Positions 8,421 to 17,308 are shown, counted from the first letter of the stretch. The stretch is 64,000 nt of DNA from Treponema socranskii subsp. socranskii VPI DR56BR1116 = ATCC 35536 (GCF_000468115.1 NZ_AVQI01000020.1:1-64000), one strand, 5' to 3'. Numbers and translations: made by a program. The notes: generated by a model from the sequence alone, not told the origin.

Positions 8421-9269
8421 ATGGTACATAAACAAATCGTTGCAGCCAAAATTGTAAAATATACGGCACTTATTTTTTTTTCAATAGTGTTTTTGCTTCC
8501 GATTTATTGGGTTGTGATCTCGGCGTTTAAAACGGATAAGTCGATTTTTGCCGCGCTCATGCCTTTTAGTACAAAGGCATTATGGTTCGATACGAAATTG
8601 TATTTCGGTGCTTTTCAAGATATCCTTGTAAAACGAAATTTCGGACGCGCAATATTTAACAGTTTCTTTGTAACGTTCAGCACCGTGATCCTCGGGGTAC
8701 TGGTTACTTCTCTTTGTGCATTTTCTTTTTCCGTATTCGATTTTAAAGGTAAAAATATTTTATTTGTGATCGTACTTATTACATTTATGATTCCGTTCAG
8801 TTCCATTGCACTTCCTCTATATCAAATCGTAAGCGGATTGCGCATGATCGATACTTATTGGGCGCTTATTCTCCCTGCCGTTGCAAACGGATTATCCATT
8901 TTTTTATTTCGTCAATTTTTTATGGATATACCGAAATCGTATCTGGAAGCGGGAAGGCTTGACGGCGCGTCGTGGCTGACGATTTACGGAAAAATTTATA
9001 TGTCCATGTCGCTTCCTATTATCGTAAGTGCGGGGATTATTATTTTTATGGACCAATGGGAGGCGTTTTTATGGCCATTGCTTTCGGGGCGGTCGCCTGC
9101 AATGAAAGTAATGCAGGTTGCTATTGCGGATTTATCGCAAGATAACGAAGTGTATTGGAATCAAATTTTTGCGGCCTGTGCAATTTCCATCGTTGTGCCG
9201 ATTTTGATCGTACTTCCCTTACAACGGTATTATATACTCGGTATTGCAAGTTCCGGAATTAAAGAATAA
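8421..9269 (+). CDS. ABC transporter permease (CUT1 family, MalG-like)
   Basis: Second inner-membrane subunit. Six helices are visible, with the EAA loop at LEAGRLDGASWLTIYGKIYM and the usual C-terminal LQRYYILGIASSGIKE block that ends MalG-type proteins. ATG at 8421 has GGGAG about 12 nt upstream. It lies 4 nt after the first permease and 2 nt before the first nucleoside hydrolase, so all are co-transcribed. Confidence 0.88.
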   Translation: MVHKQIVAAKIVKYTALIFFSIVFLLPIYWVVISAFKTDKSIFAALMPFSTKALWFDTKLYFGAFQDILVKRNFGRAIFNSFFVTFSTVILGVLVTSLCAFSFSVFDFKGKNILFVIVLITFMIPFSSIALPLYQIVSGLRMIDTYWALILPAVANGLSIFLFRQFFMDIPKSYLEAGRLDGASWLTIYGKIYMSMSLPIIVSAGIIIFMDQWEAFLWPLLSGRSPAMKVMQVAIADLSQDNEVYWNQIFAACAISIVVPILIVLPLQRYYILGIASSGIKE

Positions 9270-9271
9270 CT

Positions 9272-10234
9272 ATGTCCGTTTTTTCTATACTGATAGATAG
9301 CGATATGGCGCTTGGAAGTAAAAATGCCGATGTCGACGATGCGCTTGCTATTCTGCTTGCGCTTTCCGAGCCTGCGCTTTCCGTTAAAGGTATAAGTCCG
9401 TCGGCAGGAAATGTTCCCGGTGAAAAGTCGGGGCCGAATATCGATCGTCTGCTTCGTATGATCGGAAGTACCGTCGAACATGCGTCGTTTGCTGCACGCT
9501 GTTGGAATCCGTCATTGTGGGTGTACAAACGATGGGAAAAACAAGAACCCGTCGAAATGCAGCGCACTTTCGGCAATGGAATGACAAGCGCCGATTTTAT
9601 TGCAGGAAAATTATTAAAATCTTCCGAACCTTTGTATGTAGTAACGATCGGACCGCTCACTAATATTGCTGCGGCATTGTCGATGTATCCTGAAGTAGTG
9701 CATAAAATCAAAGCATTATATATGATGGGCGGATCTTGGCATGAGCCGGGTGTAGGCGGCGGTGAAGCGGAATTTAATGTGCTTTGCGATCCCGAAGCTG
9801 CACAATTCGTTTTTTCGTTTCCCCTAAAAATCGTAATGTTCGGACTTGATGTGACAAAGAAACGTAAAATTGTTCCGGATGACTTGAAATCGTGGATGAA
9901 TTCCGGAAGCCCTTTTTTACGATATCTTGCTCAAGAATGTATTTCCTTTATGCATTTCAGAGCACAACGCGACGGTTATGAAATTCCGTATGCCTTTTTC
10001 CATGATATCATGCCGATAATCGGACTGCTGTATCCCGAATGGTTTACGTTTGTACCCTGTAAAATCGATATCGATACGGACGGAGAATTTACGCGCGGTA
10101 AAACACTTATCGATATTAAACTGCGCGGAGAAAAAGCATTTCCTCATCTGGTTGCAAAGGACGTCGATGCGGAAAAAACATTTTGCTATGTGTGTTCAAA
10201 AATTATGTCTTCATACGGAGATATAACGATATGA
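9272..10234 (+). CDS. Nucleoside hydrolase family protein (IUNH), first copy
   Basis: Predicted to split the N-glycosidic bond of a ribonucleoside, giving free base and sugar. The family metal site DxDxxxDD appears as DSDMALGSKNADVDDA at the N-terminus, with an unusual four-residue stretch between the first Asp pair and the DD. The TIGPLTNIA block and the MMGGSW motif (about 155) are standard. Length 320 is typical. It begins 2 nt after the permease stop and overlaps the next gene by 4 nt. The altered metal loop could change specificity or weaken activity. Confidence 0.8.
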   Translation: MSVFSILIDSDMALGSKNADVDDALAILLALSEPALSVKGISPSAGNVPGEKSGPNIDRLLRMIGSTVEHASFAARCWNPSLWVYKRWEKQEPVEMQRTFGNGMTSADFIAGKLLKSSEPLYVVTIGPLTNIAAALSMYPEVVHKIKALYMMGGSWHEPGVGGGEAEFNVLCDPEAAQFVFSFPLKIVMFGLDVTKKRKIVPDDLKSWMNSGSPFLRYLAQECISFMHFRAQRDGYEIPYAFFHDIMPIIGLLYPEWFTFVPCKIDIDTDGEFTRGKTLIDIKLRGEKAFPHLVAKDVDAEKTFCYVCSKIMSSYGDITI

Positions 10235-11139
10235 AAAAAATACTTTTTGATACCGATTTGCTCGGAGATGATTTGCTTGCGTTATTTGCGATGGTAAAGG
10301 ATCCCGATGTCGAAATAGCGGGAGTAACGGCATACGGGCGGAGAATTCCGAGTGTAGAGCGCTGTAAAACGGCATGTGCTTTTCTCGAAGAACAGGAGAT
10401 ATCGGGCATACATTTCGTTCCCGGTGTATCTCATCCCTTGGTACGACGTCCGCTCCCCGGTTGCAGATATTGTGATGATGTATTATGCACTCTTCATACT
10501 GCATGGTCGCATACAAAAAATATTCATAATGTAATAGAGGATTCTGTGCATGCTGCGTCGTTTATTATGGACACGGTAAAAAGGAATCCGAAGGAATTTT
10601 CTTTATTATGCACAGGACCGCTTACGAATATTGCACTGGCTGTTTTGCTTTGTCCCGAATTGCCGTATCTTATAAAAGAAATTACCGTTATGGGAGGAAC
10701 GTGGAAAGAATGCGGTAATTCATCCGCCGTTGCAGAGGCGAATATTTACAACGATCCTGAAGCGGCAAAAATTGTATTTGCCTCTTTTCCGTCGGTTACT
10801 ATAGTTCCGCTTGATATCACTATGCAAGTAACGATAAAAACTGCGGATTTGCCGCAAGATGTGCCATCATCCGTTTCCGGTATTGTGGCATCATGCTGTA
10901 GGGCGCACAGCGATAGAGGAGAAGATGCAAAGATGCCGTTACATGACGTACTTGCATTTTTGGTAATGAAATACCCCGACTTGGCAGAGAAGAGGAAATG
11001 TGCGATACATATTGAAACAAAATCTTCGAAATCAAGCGGTATGATGATTTTTGATTTTCTTCGGGGAGATCATATGCTTTGCTGTAATGTCAATTCACAA
11101 AAAGCGACGGAATTTTTTTTGGAATTATTGGAACGGTAA
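10231..11139 (+). CDS. Nucleoside hydrolase family protein (IUNH), second copy
   Basis: Paralogue of the upstream gene but clearly divergent. It starts MKKILFDTDLLGDDLLALFA, where the first Asp pair and DD of the calcium site are present in the normal DTDxGxDD-like spacing. It also has TGPLTNIALAV and MGGTWKECG. About 302 residues. The ATG overlaps the previous stop (ATGA), giving tight coupling. Two non-identical hydrolases in one operon suggest either a heteromeric enzyme or two substrates (for example purine and pyrimidine nucleosides); neither can be decided here. Confidence 0.8.
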   Translation: MKKILFDTDLLGDDLLALFAMVKDPDVEIAGVTAYGRRIPSVERCKTACAFLEEQEISGIHFVPGVSHPLVRRPLPGCRYCDDVLCTLHTAWSHTKNIHNVIEDSVHAASFIMDTVKRNPKEFSLLCTGPLTNIALAVLLCPELPYLIKEITVMGGTWKECGNSSAVAEANIYNDPEAAKIVFASFPSVTIVPLDITMQVTIKTADLPQDVPSSVSGIVASCCRAHSDRGEDAKMPLHDVLAFLVMKYPDLAEKRKCAIHIETKSSKSSGMMIFDFLRGDHMLCCNVNSQKATEFFLELLER

Positions 11140-11142
11140 AAT

Positions 11143-12036
11143 ATGATAGAATTACACGGCATTATTCCATATTTGGTGAGCCCGATAGATAAAAACGGAA
11201 ATATTATCGCTGACGCATTACAACGATTGTGCACCGATTTAATACGTGATGGAGTACACGGGCTGTGCGTACTTGGAAGTTCCGGTGAATTTCCGTATTT
11301 GAATTTTAATCAAAAGAAAGAAATCGTTTCTGTCGCTGTAGATGCCGCGTCAGGCAAGGTTCCTGTCATCGCCGGTGTTTCCGGTTTTTCAATTGAGCAG
11401 ACACGGACAGAAGCTAAAGTATTCGCGTATTTAGGGGTAAGCGCGATCGTTATCATGCTTGAGATGTATTTTCCTCTATCGATGGAATGTATAGCCGCTT
11501 ATTATCGTAGCATAGCGGAGAGTGTTCCCGATGTACCGTGTGTCTTATACTCGAATCCGAAATTTATGCACTTTGAAATTCCGGCAGAAGTCTTTGAAAT
11601 GATTTCCGATGTTTCGAATATTGTTTATTATAAAGATGCGTCGGGTATAACCGGAAAATTATTAAATTTAAAAAACCGCTTTAATACGCGATATAAATTT
11701 TTCTCAGCATCCGCCCATATTCCGCTCTTTGTCTCGATGCTCGACGGAGTCGGATGGATGGCGGGGCCTGCCTGTCTTGCTCCGAAAACCTGTATAAAAC
11801 TCTATGAGTTGTCAAAGCGGGGTAATATCGAAGCGGCGCTTGAATTACAAAAAAATATGTGGCCATTGAATGAAGCATTTTCTCGTTTCGGCTTGGCGCG
11901 ATCTATCAAGGCGGGATTGGAATATTTAGGATATAATGTAGGAAATCCTATCCCCCCGTTGTCTCCTCTTTCTGACGAAGATAAGAAAATCCTTTTTCCG
12001 ATAATCGATATCGTTCGTGCATTGGGTGAAATATAA
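11143..12036 (+). CDS. Dihydrodipicolinate synthase / N-acetylneuraminate lyase family aldolase
   Basis: A class I, Schiff-base TIM-barrel aldolase of the DapA/NanA family, 297 residues. It has GSSGEFPYL (substrate carboxylate loop), the tyrosine of VLYSNP (about 139) and the Schiff-base lysine in YYKDASG (about 166). It is the last gene of the transport/hydrolase operon, 3 nt after the second nucleoside hydrolase. Lysine-biosynthetic DapA would not be expected here; a catabolic role on a keto-acid sugar released from the imported compound is more likely. True substrate unknown. Confidence 0.82.
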   Translation: MIELHGIIPYLVSPIDKNGNIIADALQRLCTDLIRDGVHGLCVLGSSGEFPYLNFNQKKEIVSVAVDAASGKVPVIAGVSGFSIEQTRTEAKVFAYLGVSAIVIMLEMYFPLSMECIAAYYRSIAESVPDVPCVLYSNPKFMHFEIPAEVFEMISDVSNIVYYKDASGITGKLLNLKNRFNTRYKFFSASAHIPLFVSMLDGVGWMAGPACLAPKTCIKLYELSKRGNIEAALELQKNMWPLNEAFSRFGLARSIKAGLEYLGYNVGNPIPPLSPLSDEDKKILFPIIDIVRALGEI

Positions 12037-12173
12037 TAGATCTGCCGCTCCTCGCTGTCCCCGCCGGCTGAGCACTGCAGTCGCCCGCGAGCATTGCCCG
12101 CTTTGCCGACGGCGTACTTTCTGCAGATTGTGCACTGCTCGTTTCTTCCGCAGCTTCCGCACAACAACCCGCG

Positions 12174-13934
12174 CTATCGCGTGAGCTTTCTGTACACGAC
12201 CCTGCGCGGCACTTCGACGTCGTCTCCGAACTGGGCTTTCCGCCACGCCGCGTACTCCGACCAGTTGCCTTCGAAAAAGCGTACTTGGCTGTTGTTTTCA
12301 AAGGCGAGTATGTGCGTGCAGATCCTGTCCAAAAACCAGCGGTCGTGGCTGACGACGAGCGCACATCCGGCAAAGTCTTCGAGGGCTTCTTCGAGCGCGC
12401 GCACCGTCTGCACATCCAAGTCGTTCGTCGGTTCGTCGAGCATCAAAACGTTACCCGCTTCTTTGAGCATCATGCCGAGATTCAGCCGATTTTTTTCGCC
12501 GCCGGAAAGTACGCCGATCTTTTTATTCTGTTCCGCGCCGGAAAAATTGAACCACGAACAATAGGCATGCGCGTTTACTTCGCGCACTCCGCCTTCAAGC
12601 GCTCTGCCTTTTTCATCGACCGCTCCCAGCTTGACGATATCCTGTCCGCCGGAAAGCAGTTCGTACACCGTTTTGTCGGGATCGAGCTTCGAGCGGAGCT
12701 GATCGACGTAAACCAATTTTACCGTCGAACCGATTTTGATTTCACCGGAATCCGGTTTTTCTCCGCCCTCTTTGCCGTCGAGCCGTTCTACCGTTTGACC
12801 GGCCGCATCCGCGATCAATTTGAACAGCGTCGTCTTTCCCGCGCCGTTCGGTCCTACGATGCCCACGATCGCGCCCGCCGGAATGTGAAACGAAAGATTT
12901 TCGAACAGGAGTTTGTCTCCGTACGATTTTGTTAAATTTTCCGCATCGATAACCGCCCCTCCGAGCCTGGGACCTGCGGGGATCGAAATCTCCGTGTCTT
13001 TGAGCGCGGTTTTGCCGCTTTGCGAAAGCAGTTCGTTGTAGCGCGTAATGTGTTCTTTGTGCTTCGCCTGCCTGCCTTTCGCACCCATGTGAATCCACTC
13101 GAGTTCGCGCTGCATCGCTTTTCGCCGTTCGCTTTCGCCCTTTTCTTCCAGCGCAAGGCGCGCTTCTTTTTGCTCAAGCCAGCTCGAATAATTGCCTTTA
13201 AACGGATAACCTTCGCCGCGGTCGAGTTCCAAAATCCAACCGGCCACATCGTCGAGAAAATAACGGTCGTGCGTGATCGCGATAACCGTACCCTCGTAAT
13301 CGTTCAAATGCTTTTCAAGCCACGCGACCGTTTCCGCGTCCAAGTGGTTCGTCGGTTCGTCGAGCAAAAGGATATCGGGCTTTTGCAAAAGCAGCCTGCA
13401 CAGCGCAACGCGCCTGCGCTCACCGCCGGAAAGCACGTCGACGATTTGATCTCCCGGCGGACAACGCAGCGCTTCCATCGCGAGCTCCAAATTCGCATCG
13501 AGATTCCACGCATCGAGCGCATCGAGCTTTTCCTGCAGCTCCGCCTGCCGCGCGCCGAGTTTGTCGAAGTCCGCGTCGGGATCTCCGAACGCTTCGTTTA
13601 CTTTATCGAATTCCGCAATGAGGTCGGTAATCTCTCTGACACCTTCGCCGACGATCTCTCTGACCGTTTTCCCCGCTTCGAGTTCCGGCTCCTGTTCGAG
13701 ATAGCCGATCGAATAGCCCGGCGCGAGATGCGTTTCGCCCGTAAACTCCGTATCGCGTCCCGCAAGTATTTTAAACAGGCTCGATTTACCCGATCCGTTC
13801 GGCCCGATGACGCCGATCTTTGCACCGTAATAATACGAAATGCCGATATTTTTCAAAACGACTTTTGTGCCGTACGCGCGGCTCACATCGTCCATCGTGT
13901 AGATGATTTTTTTATTGTCAACCGTCTTTGCCAT
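12174..13934 (-). CDS. ettA: Energy-dependent translational throttle protein EttA (ABC-F)
   Basis: A cytoplasmic ABC-F ATPase that binds the ribosomal E site and gates early elongation according to energy state. Two ATPase domains are visible: Walker A GPNGSGKSS (about 43) with LSGGERRRVAL and LLDEPTNHLD, then GPNGAGKTT (about 354) with LSGGEKNRLNL and LDEPTNDLD. The EttA-type toe/linker (RGEGYPFKGNYSSWLEQK) lies between them. At 586 residues it is about 30 longer than the E. coli protein. I use the ATG at 13934; a GTG at 13940 is the alternative. TATGAT lies 6 nt before the ATG, so the mRNA may be leaderless. Confidence 0.92.
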   Translation of the reverse strand: MAKTVDNKKIIYTMDDVSRAYGTKVVLKNIGISYYYGAKIGVIGPNGSGKSSLFKILAGRDTEFTGETHLAPGYSIGYLEQEPELEAGKTVREIVGEGVREITDLIAEFDKVNEAFGDPDADFDKLGARQAELQEKLDALDAWNLDANLELAMEALRCPPGDQIVDVLSGGERRRVALCRLLLQKPDILLLDEPTNHLDAETVAWLEKHLNDYEGTVIAITHDRYFLDDVAGWILELDRGEGYPFKGNYSSWLEQKEARLALEEKGESERRKAMQRELEWIHMGAKGRQAKHKEHITRYNELLSQSGKTALKDTEISIPAGPRLGGAVIDAENLTKSYGDKLLFENLSFHIPAGAIVGIVGPNGAGKTTLFKLIADAAGQTVERLDGKEGGEKPDSGEIKIGSTVKLVYVDQLRSKLDPDKTVYELLSGGQDIVKLGAVDEKGRALEGGVREVNAHAYCSWFNFSGAEQNKKIGVLSGGEKNRLNLGMMLKEAGNVLMLDEPTNDLDVQTVRALEEALEDFAGCALVVSHDRWFLDRICTHILAFENNSQVRFFEGNWSEYAAWRKAQFGDDVEVPRRVVYRKLTR

Positions 13935-13940
13935 ACGCAC

Positions 13941-13969
13941 ATCATATCGGAAAAAAACGAATCCTGCAA
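13941..13969 (-). promoter_or_regulatory. Promoter of ettA, leaderless start
   Basis: On the minus strand: -35 TTGCAG (13969-13964), 17-nt spacer, -10 TATGAT (13946-13941), 6 nt, then ATG at 13934. No ribosome site is present. Confidence 0.5.
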
Positions 13970-14084
13970 GTTTTCGATTTGCATTTCCCGATTATTAAAA
14001 TTTAATAATAGCGATTGATAAATTATTAATATATTTAGCCGCCCGCATTTTCCGTATCGTCTGTTCGGGCGTTTATTAATTTTC

Positions 14085-14235
14085 AGGGCGTGCCCCTCGC
14101 GTTTCTCGGGTCGGGCTTTGCGGGGTTCCGCGCTCGCGCGCTCCATTCCTCCGTTCGTTCATCGCTCGCTCCGGAACTTTCGCCCCTCCAATCCCTCACG
14201 CTTCGATCCTGTCCGCCGGAAGCCGGTACGGTGTG
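14085..14235. repeat. GC-rich dispersed Treponema-type intergenic repeat
   Basis: Between ettA and the YchJ-like gene lies a stretch containing GGGCGTGCCCCTCGCG, GGGTCGGGCTTTGCGGGG and AATCCCTCACGC, much richer in GC than its AT-rich flank (13980-14040). From memory, blocks of this type occur between genes throughout treponemal genomes. No open frame of interest; the promoter of the next gene follows at 14264. Confidence 0.45.
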
Positions 14236-14263
14236 CGTACCGCATCAAGCACATGCGGAAACC

Positions 14264-14293
14264 TTGAATTCTGAAGAACCTTAATGCTATACT
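14264..14293 (+). promoter_or_regulatory. Promoter, leaderless start
   Basis: -35 TTGAAT (14264-14269), 18-nt spacer, -10 TATACT (14288-14293), then 6 nt to the ATG at 14300. No ribosome site. Confidence 0.55.
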
Positions 14294-14299
14294 CGCGCT

Positions 14300-14803
14300 A
14301 TGACCAAAGAAAAAATTGATATGTGTCCGTGCGGTTCCGGTAAAAAATATGCGGACTGCTGCGAACCCGTTATCACCGGCAAAACAAAAGCCGCTACGGC
14401 GGAAGCGCTCATGCGCGCGCGGTACACGGCATACGTCGTACATGCAATCGACTTTATCGTAAACACGTGCAAAGAGGGTGAAGGACGCGGCGACATAGAC
14501 CGCAAAGCAACGGAGGATTGGAGCAAGCAGTCCGTGTGGCACGGTTTGAAAATTCTGCGTACCGAAAAAGGCGCGGCGGGCGACACTGAAGGCATCGTCG
14601 AATTCGAAGCCGACTATACGCGTCACGGTCTTCGCGATAAACATCATGAAACCGCAGCGTTCGAAAAAACGGACGGCGAATGGCTGTATACGACGGGCAA
14701 TCTCAAAACGACGACGATTCGCCGCGAAGGTAAAAAAATCGGGCGGAACGATCCCTGTCCCTGCGGCAGCGGAAAAAAATACAAACAATGCTGCGGGCGG
14801 TAA
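14300..14803 (+). CDS. YchJ-like protein with N- and C-terminal SEC-C motifs
   Basis: A 167-residue cytoplasmic protein of the UPF0225/YchJ family. Two zinc-binding SEC-C motifs frame it: [13 protein letters not shown] near residue 8 and [13 protein letters not shown] at the C-terminus. Between them lies the NTF2-like YchJ core ([19 protein letters not shown]). Such motifs often mediate contact with the ribosome or with SecA/SecB clients, but the family's role is not settled. It probably shares a transcript with rlmB, 12 nt downstream. The start has no ribosome site and follows a -10 box by 6 nt. Confidence 0.85.
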   Translation: MTKEKIDMCPCGSGKKYADCCEPVITGKTKAATAEALMRARYTAYVVHAIDFIVNTCKEGEGRGDIDRKATEDWSKQSVWHGLKILRTEKGAAGDTEGIVEFEADYTRHGLRDKHHETAAFEKTDGEWLYTTGNLKTTTIRREGKKIGRNDPCPCGSGKKYKQCCGR

Positions 14804-14815
14804 ACTCGGTACGAT

Positions 14816-15667
14816 ATGGCTGAACGAATCGTCACAGGCTTTCATGCAATCGAAGAGCGCATACGGAGTGATTCGCGCGGAATCGGCCGGATGCGCATCT
14901 TCTGGAGTAAAGCGGGGCCGCGCGCGAAAAAAATCATCGCGCTTGCAAAACAGGAAGGCATTCCTTGCGAACAAGCGGACGATGCCGCACTCGATTCGCT
15001 TGCCGCGCGCCTTTCCGAAACCGCACGCGACCACCGCGGTATCGTGCTCTGTATTTCGGGAGAATCGGAGAATGCACACAATATCGTCGATTTTGACGAA
15101 TGGCTCGCATCTCTTCCGTCCGATTATGACGCTTCGTCGGAACAAAGCGGCGCTTTACAAAACAGCGGACCGGAAAATTTGTGTACGACGGTGCTCGTGC
15201 TCGATTCGGTGACCGATCCCCACAACGTCGGAGCGATTATCCGAAGCTGCGATCAGTTCGGTACTTCTCTCGTTATCTTACCGCAGGCTAGAAGCGCAAA
15301 CGACATAGCACATAACGAAGTGATCGCCCGCTCAAGCGCAGGAGCCGCCGCGTGGGTTCCCGTGAGCGTCGTGCCGAATGCGGTGCGCGCGGTTCAACGC
15401 TTAAAAGACGCGGGCTTTTGGGTATACGGCGCAGATGCCGGCGGAGAGGCGCTTGGTTCCGTCGACTTTGCACGGAGAACGGTCATCGTCATGGGAAGCG
15501 AGGGAAAAGGGATTTCACCCCTTCTTGCAAAACAGTGCGATGCGATCGTATCTGTTCCGACCTGCGGAAAAATCGACAGCTTAAACGTATCGGTTGCCGC
15601 GGGCATTTTGCTGTATGAACGATACCGGCGTTTTGCGGCTACCCTGTCAAAGCAGCAGTCTTTTTGA
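14816..15667 (+). CDS. rlmB: TrmH/SpoU-family rRNA 2'-O-methyltransferase (RlmB-like)
   Basis: SAM-dependent SPOUT enzyme that probably 2'-O-methylates a guanosine in 23S rRNA. The N-terminal L30-like substrate domain (residues 1-80, ITGFHAIEE-type start) is followed by the knotted SPOUT domain with LDSVTDPHNVGAIIRSC (motif 1, about 130), VMGSEGKGIS (motif 2, about 225) and SLNVSVAAGILLYE (motif 3, about 260). A 30-residue acidic/serine stretch separates the domains, longer than in E. coli RlmB. Target nucleotide is by family only; TrmH-type tRNA modification is the alternative. Confidence 0.88.
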   Translation: MAERIVTGFHAIEERIRSDSRGIGRMRIFWSKAGPRAKKIIALAKQEGIPCEQADDAALDSLAARLSETARDHRGIVLCISGESENAHNIVDFDEWLASLPSDYDASSEQSGALQNSGPENLCTTVLVLDSVTDPHNVGAIIRSCDQFGTSLVILPQARSANDIAHNEVIARSSAGAAAWVPVSVVPNAVRAVQRLKDAGFWVYGADAGGEALGSVDFARRTVIVMGSEGKGISPLLAKQCDAIVSVPTCGKIDSLNVSVAAGILLYERYRRFAATLSKQQSF

Positions 15668-15716
15668 GCGCGGCGTGATTGCATCGCCGAAGTCCCGCTC
15701 CTTAAAAAATCGCGCC

Positions 15717-16292
15717 TTATCGAATCGCTTTTTGTACGAGCACCTGCAGAAGCGGAATCACCTCTTTTTCAAACCACGGATTGTGCTTTCGCCAGCCGAA
15801 ATTGAGCGGCGAGGGATGTACGAGCGGAAAATACTCGGGCAGGTAATTGTTAAAATTTTTTACCGTTTCGGTTAAGTTTCGCTCCGCCCACATTCCCAAA
15901 TAATATTTTTGCGCGTACGCTCCGACTAAAATTGTCAGGCGGACGTCCGGCATAAGCGCTAAAAGCTTCGGATGCCATGTCGGTGCAAATTCTTTCCTCG
16001 GCGGCAAATCGCCGTGAGCGCCTTTTCCCGGATAATAAAAATCCATCGGCATAATTGCAAACAGATCGGGGTTATAAAACTGTTCGTCCGTTACGCCGAG
16101 CCATTTTCGAAGCAGCCGTCCGCTTGCATCGTTCCACGGTTTTCGCGTTTCCTGTGCGATCCGTCCGGGTGCCTGCCCGACAAGCACGATGCGCGATTTT
16201 GCCGACGCGGTGTAAACGGGAGACAGTCCGCGATTATGCAGCAGCGCATTCGTTTCGGCGCGGTCTATTTTGTGATAAAGGAGCGGGAGCAT
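15717..16292 (-). CDS. Uracil-DNA glycosylase superfamily protein
   Basis: A 191-residue protein with the UDG-fold motif 1 VGQAPGRIAQE (about residue 37) and the His-containing motif 2 LVHPSPLNFGW (about 160). The LRKWLGV and DFYYPGKG blocks match the bacterial 'uracil-DNA glycosylase family' proteins, which differ from classic Ung. It likely removes uracil or another damaged base from DNA, but activity is unproven for this branch. Convergent with rlmB, leaving a 49-nt gap. A second, different UDG-like gene is at 59034. Confidence 0.8.
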   Translation of the reverse strand: MLPLLYHKIDRAETNALLHNRGLSPVYTASAKSRIVLVGQAPGRIAQETRKPWNDASGRLLRKWLGVTDEQFYNPDLFAIMPMDFYYPGKGAHGDLPPRKEFAPTWHPKLLALMPDVRLTILVGAYAQKYYLGMWAERNLTETVKNFNNYLPEYFPLVHPSPLNFGWRKHNPWFEKEVIPLLQVLVQKAIR

Positions 16293-16371
16293 AAGCGTAT
16301 AACCTCGATAATAAATATTATCTGTTTTTCTAAAATAAATAAATATTCATAGATATGTATATCTCTGTTTT

Positions 16372-16485
16372 TTAAATTTCCGCTTTTTCAATTGCTAATA
16401 TGATTTTACCGGCAGAAAAAAACGGCTCTCGAGCTAATGCAACATCAAGGACAATATCGGTATCAATAAAGACCTTTTTTATCAT
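16372..16485 (-). pseudogene. VapC-type PIN-domain toxin, truncated remnant
   Basis: The frame MIKKVFIDTDIVLDVALARE is a clear PIN-domain N-terminus, with the first catalytic Asp in FIDTDIVLD. It ends after 37 residues, whereas VapC proteins have about 130. The rest, with the other acidic residues, is gone. It overlaps the upstream antitoxin-like frame by 4 nt (ATGA), the usual vapBC arrangement. Confidence 0.65.
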
Positions 16486-16583
16486 AAATATTTGTCCTGT
16501 AATGCTTCACTGAGCATATCTTTATATGATTTTCCATTGTCATAAAACATTCCGGAGATACTGTCAGTTATCGGAGATTTCAT
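16482..16583 (-). pseudogene. Antitoxin-like short frame upstream of VapC remnant
   Basis: A 33-residue frame (starts MKSPITDSISGMFYD, ends QDKYL) that overlaps the VapC stub by ATGA. It keeps the C-terminal toxin-contact part expected of a VapB-like antitoxin but no DNA-binding fold, so it is either a very short antitoxin or a 5'-truncated one. With a dead toxin it is probably non-functional. Confidence 0.45.
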
Positions 16584-16642
16584 GGAAAGCGCTACACTAC
16601 ATATTCTTTGTTTTGTACTTTTATTTTATATTTCGCCGCTCG

Positions 16643-16671
16643 TTGTCAGACACATAATAATTCGCTATGAT
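16643..16671 (+). promoter_or_regulatory. Promoter, leaderless start
   Basis: -35 TTGTCA (16643-16648), 17-nt spacer, -10 TATGAT (16666-16671), 7 nt to ATG at 16679; no ribosome site. Confidence 0.55.
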
Positions 16672-16678
16672 ACAGCGT

Positions 16679-17308
16679 ATGGAAAAAACGGTATCGCGAA
16701 ACAGAAAAATCGCATTGACGGGCGCGCTCTGCGCGCTTGTCGTCGTCCTCGGTATGCCGCCGCTCCACCTCGGCATGATTCCGCTCGGCCCGAACGCGTC
16801 GATTACGATCATGCACATCCCCGTTTTGCTCGCCGTTATGCTGTCGGGAGGCGCATCGGCTCTCGCTTCGGGGATCGCCGTCGGCACGGTGTTCGGTGTG
16901 TTCAGTTTAATCCTTGCGGCGATAACGCCGACCGGCGCGCTCGATCCGCTTTTTATCAATCCCGCCGTTTCGGTTTTGCCGCGTGCGCTTCTTGCCGCAG
17001 CCGCTTGGCTTTTATGGCGGTTTTTGTCGCTCATTCCGCATTTGCCGAAAACGGTTTCCGCCGCGCTTGCCGCGTTTATTTCGACGCTCGCGCATACGTG
17101 TTTTGTCATCGGTGCGCTGTATATCTTTGCCGGCGGCAGGATGATGAGCGCGATGGGCGGCAAAGGTTTTATCGCCGTGCTGCTTTTACTGCTGCCGAAC
17201 GCTCTGCTCGAAGCTGCCGCTGCGGCGATCGTATGTGCGGCGGTGATCGCATCGGCGACGGTCGTTGCAGGGAAAAAATCGAAATTGTCGCAGGAAGATA
17301 AAAATTAA
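16679..17308 (+). CDS. ECF transporter S component (membrane substrate-binding subunit)
   Basis: A 209-residue inner-membrane protein with about six helices. Features of ECF S components are the ALCALVVVLGMPPLHLGMIPLGP start, the MHIPVLLAVMLSGG segment and the GTVFGVFSL loop, which contact the shared EcfT/EcfA energising module. That module is not in the window, so this is a group II-type system using a distant cassette. Cargo (a vitamin such as pantothenate or folate) cannot be told from sequence. The start at 16679 is preferred over 16667 because it lies 7 nt after a -10 box. Confidence 0.75.
   Translation: MEKTVSRNRKIALTGALCALVVVLGMPPLHLGMIPLGPNASITIMHIPVLLAVMLSGGASALASGIAVGTVFGVFSLILAAITPTGALDPLFINPAVSVLPRALLAAAAWLLWRFLSLIPHLPKTVSAALAAFISTLAHTCFVIGALYIFAGGRMMSAMGGKGFIAVLLLLLPNALLEAAAAAIVCAAVIASATVVAGKKSKLSQEDKN

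Noticed and set aside
13020-14018. 332-codon plus-strand ORF opposite ettA
   Set aside because: Antisense shadow of a well-defined ABC-F gene; runs past the ettA promoter without its own start signals.
14085-14235. Insertion sequence between ettA and the YchJ-like gene
   Set aside because: No transposase frame, terminal inverted repeats or target duplication; better described as a dispersed repeat.
14159-15145. 328-codon minus-strand ORF opposite ychJ-like and rlmB
   Set aside because: Spans two real genes on the other strand and a repeat; Phe/Arg/Ala-rich shadow composition.
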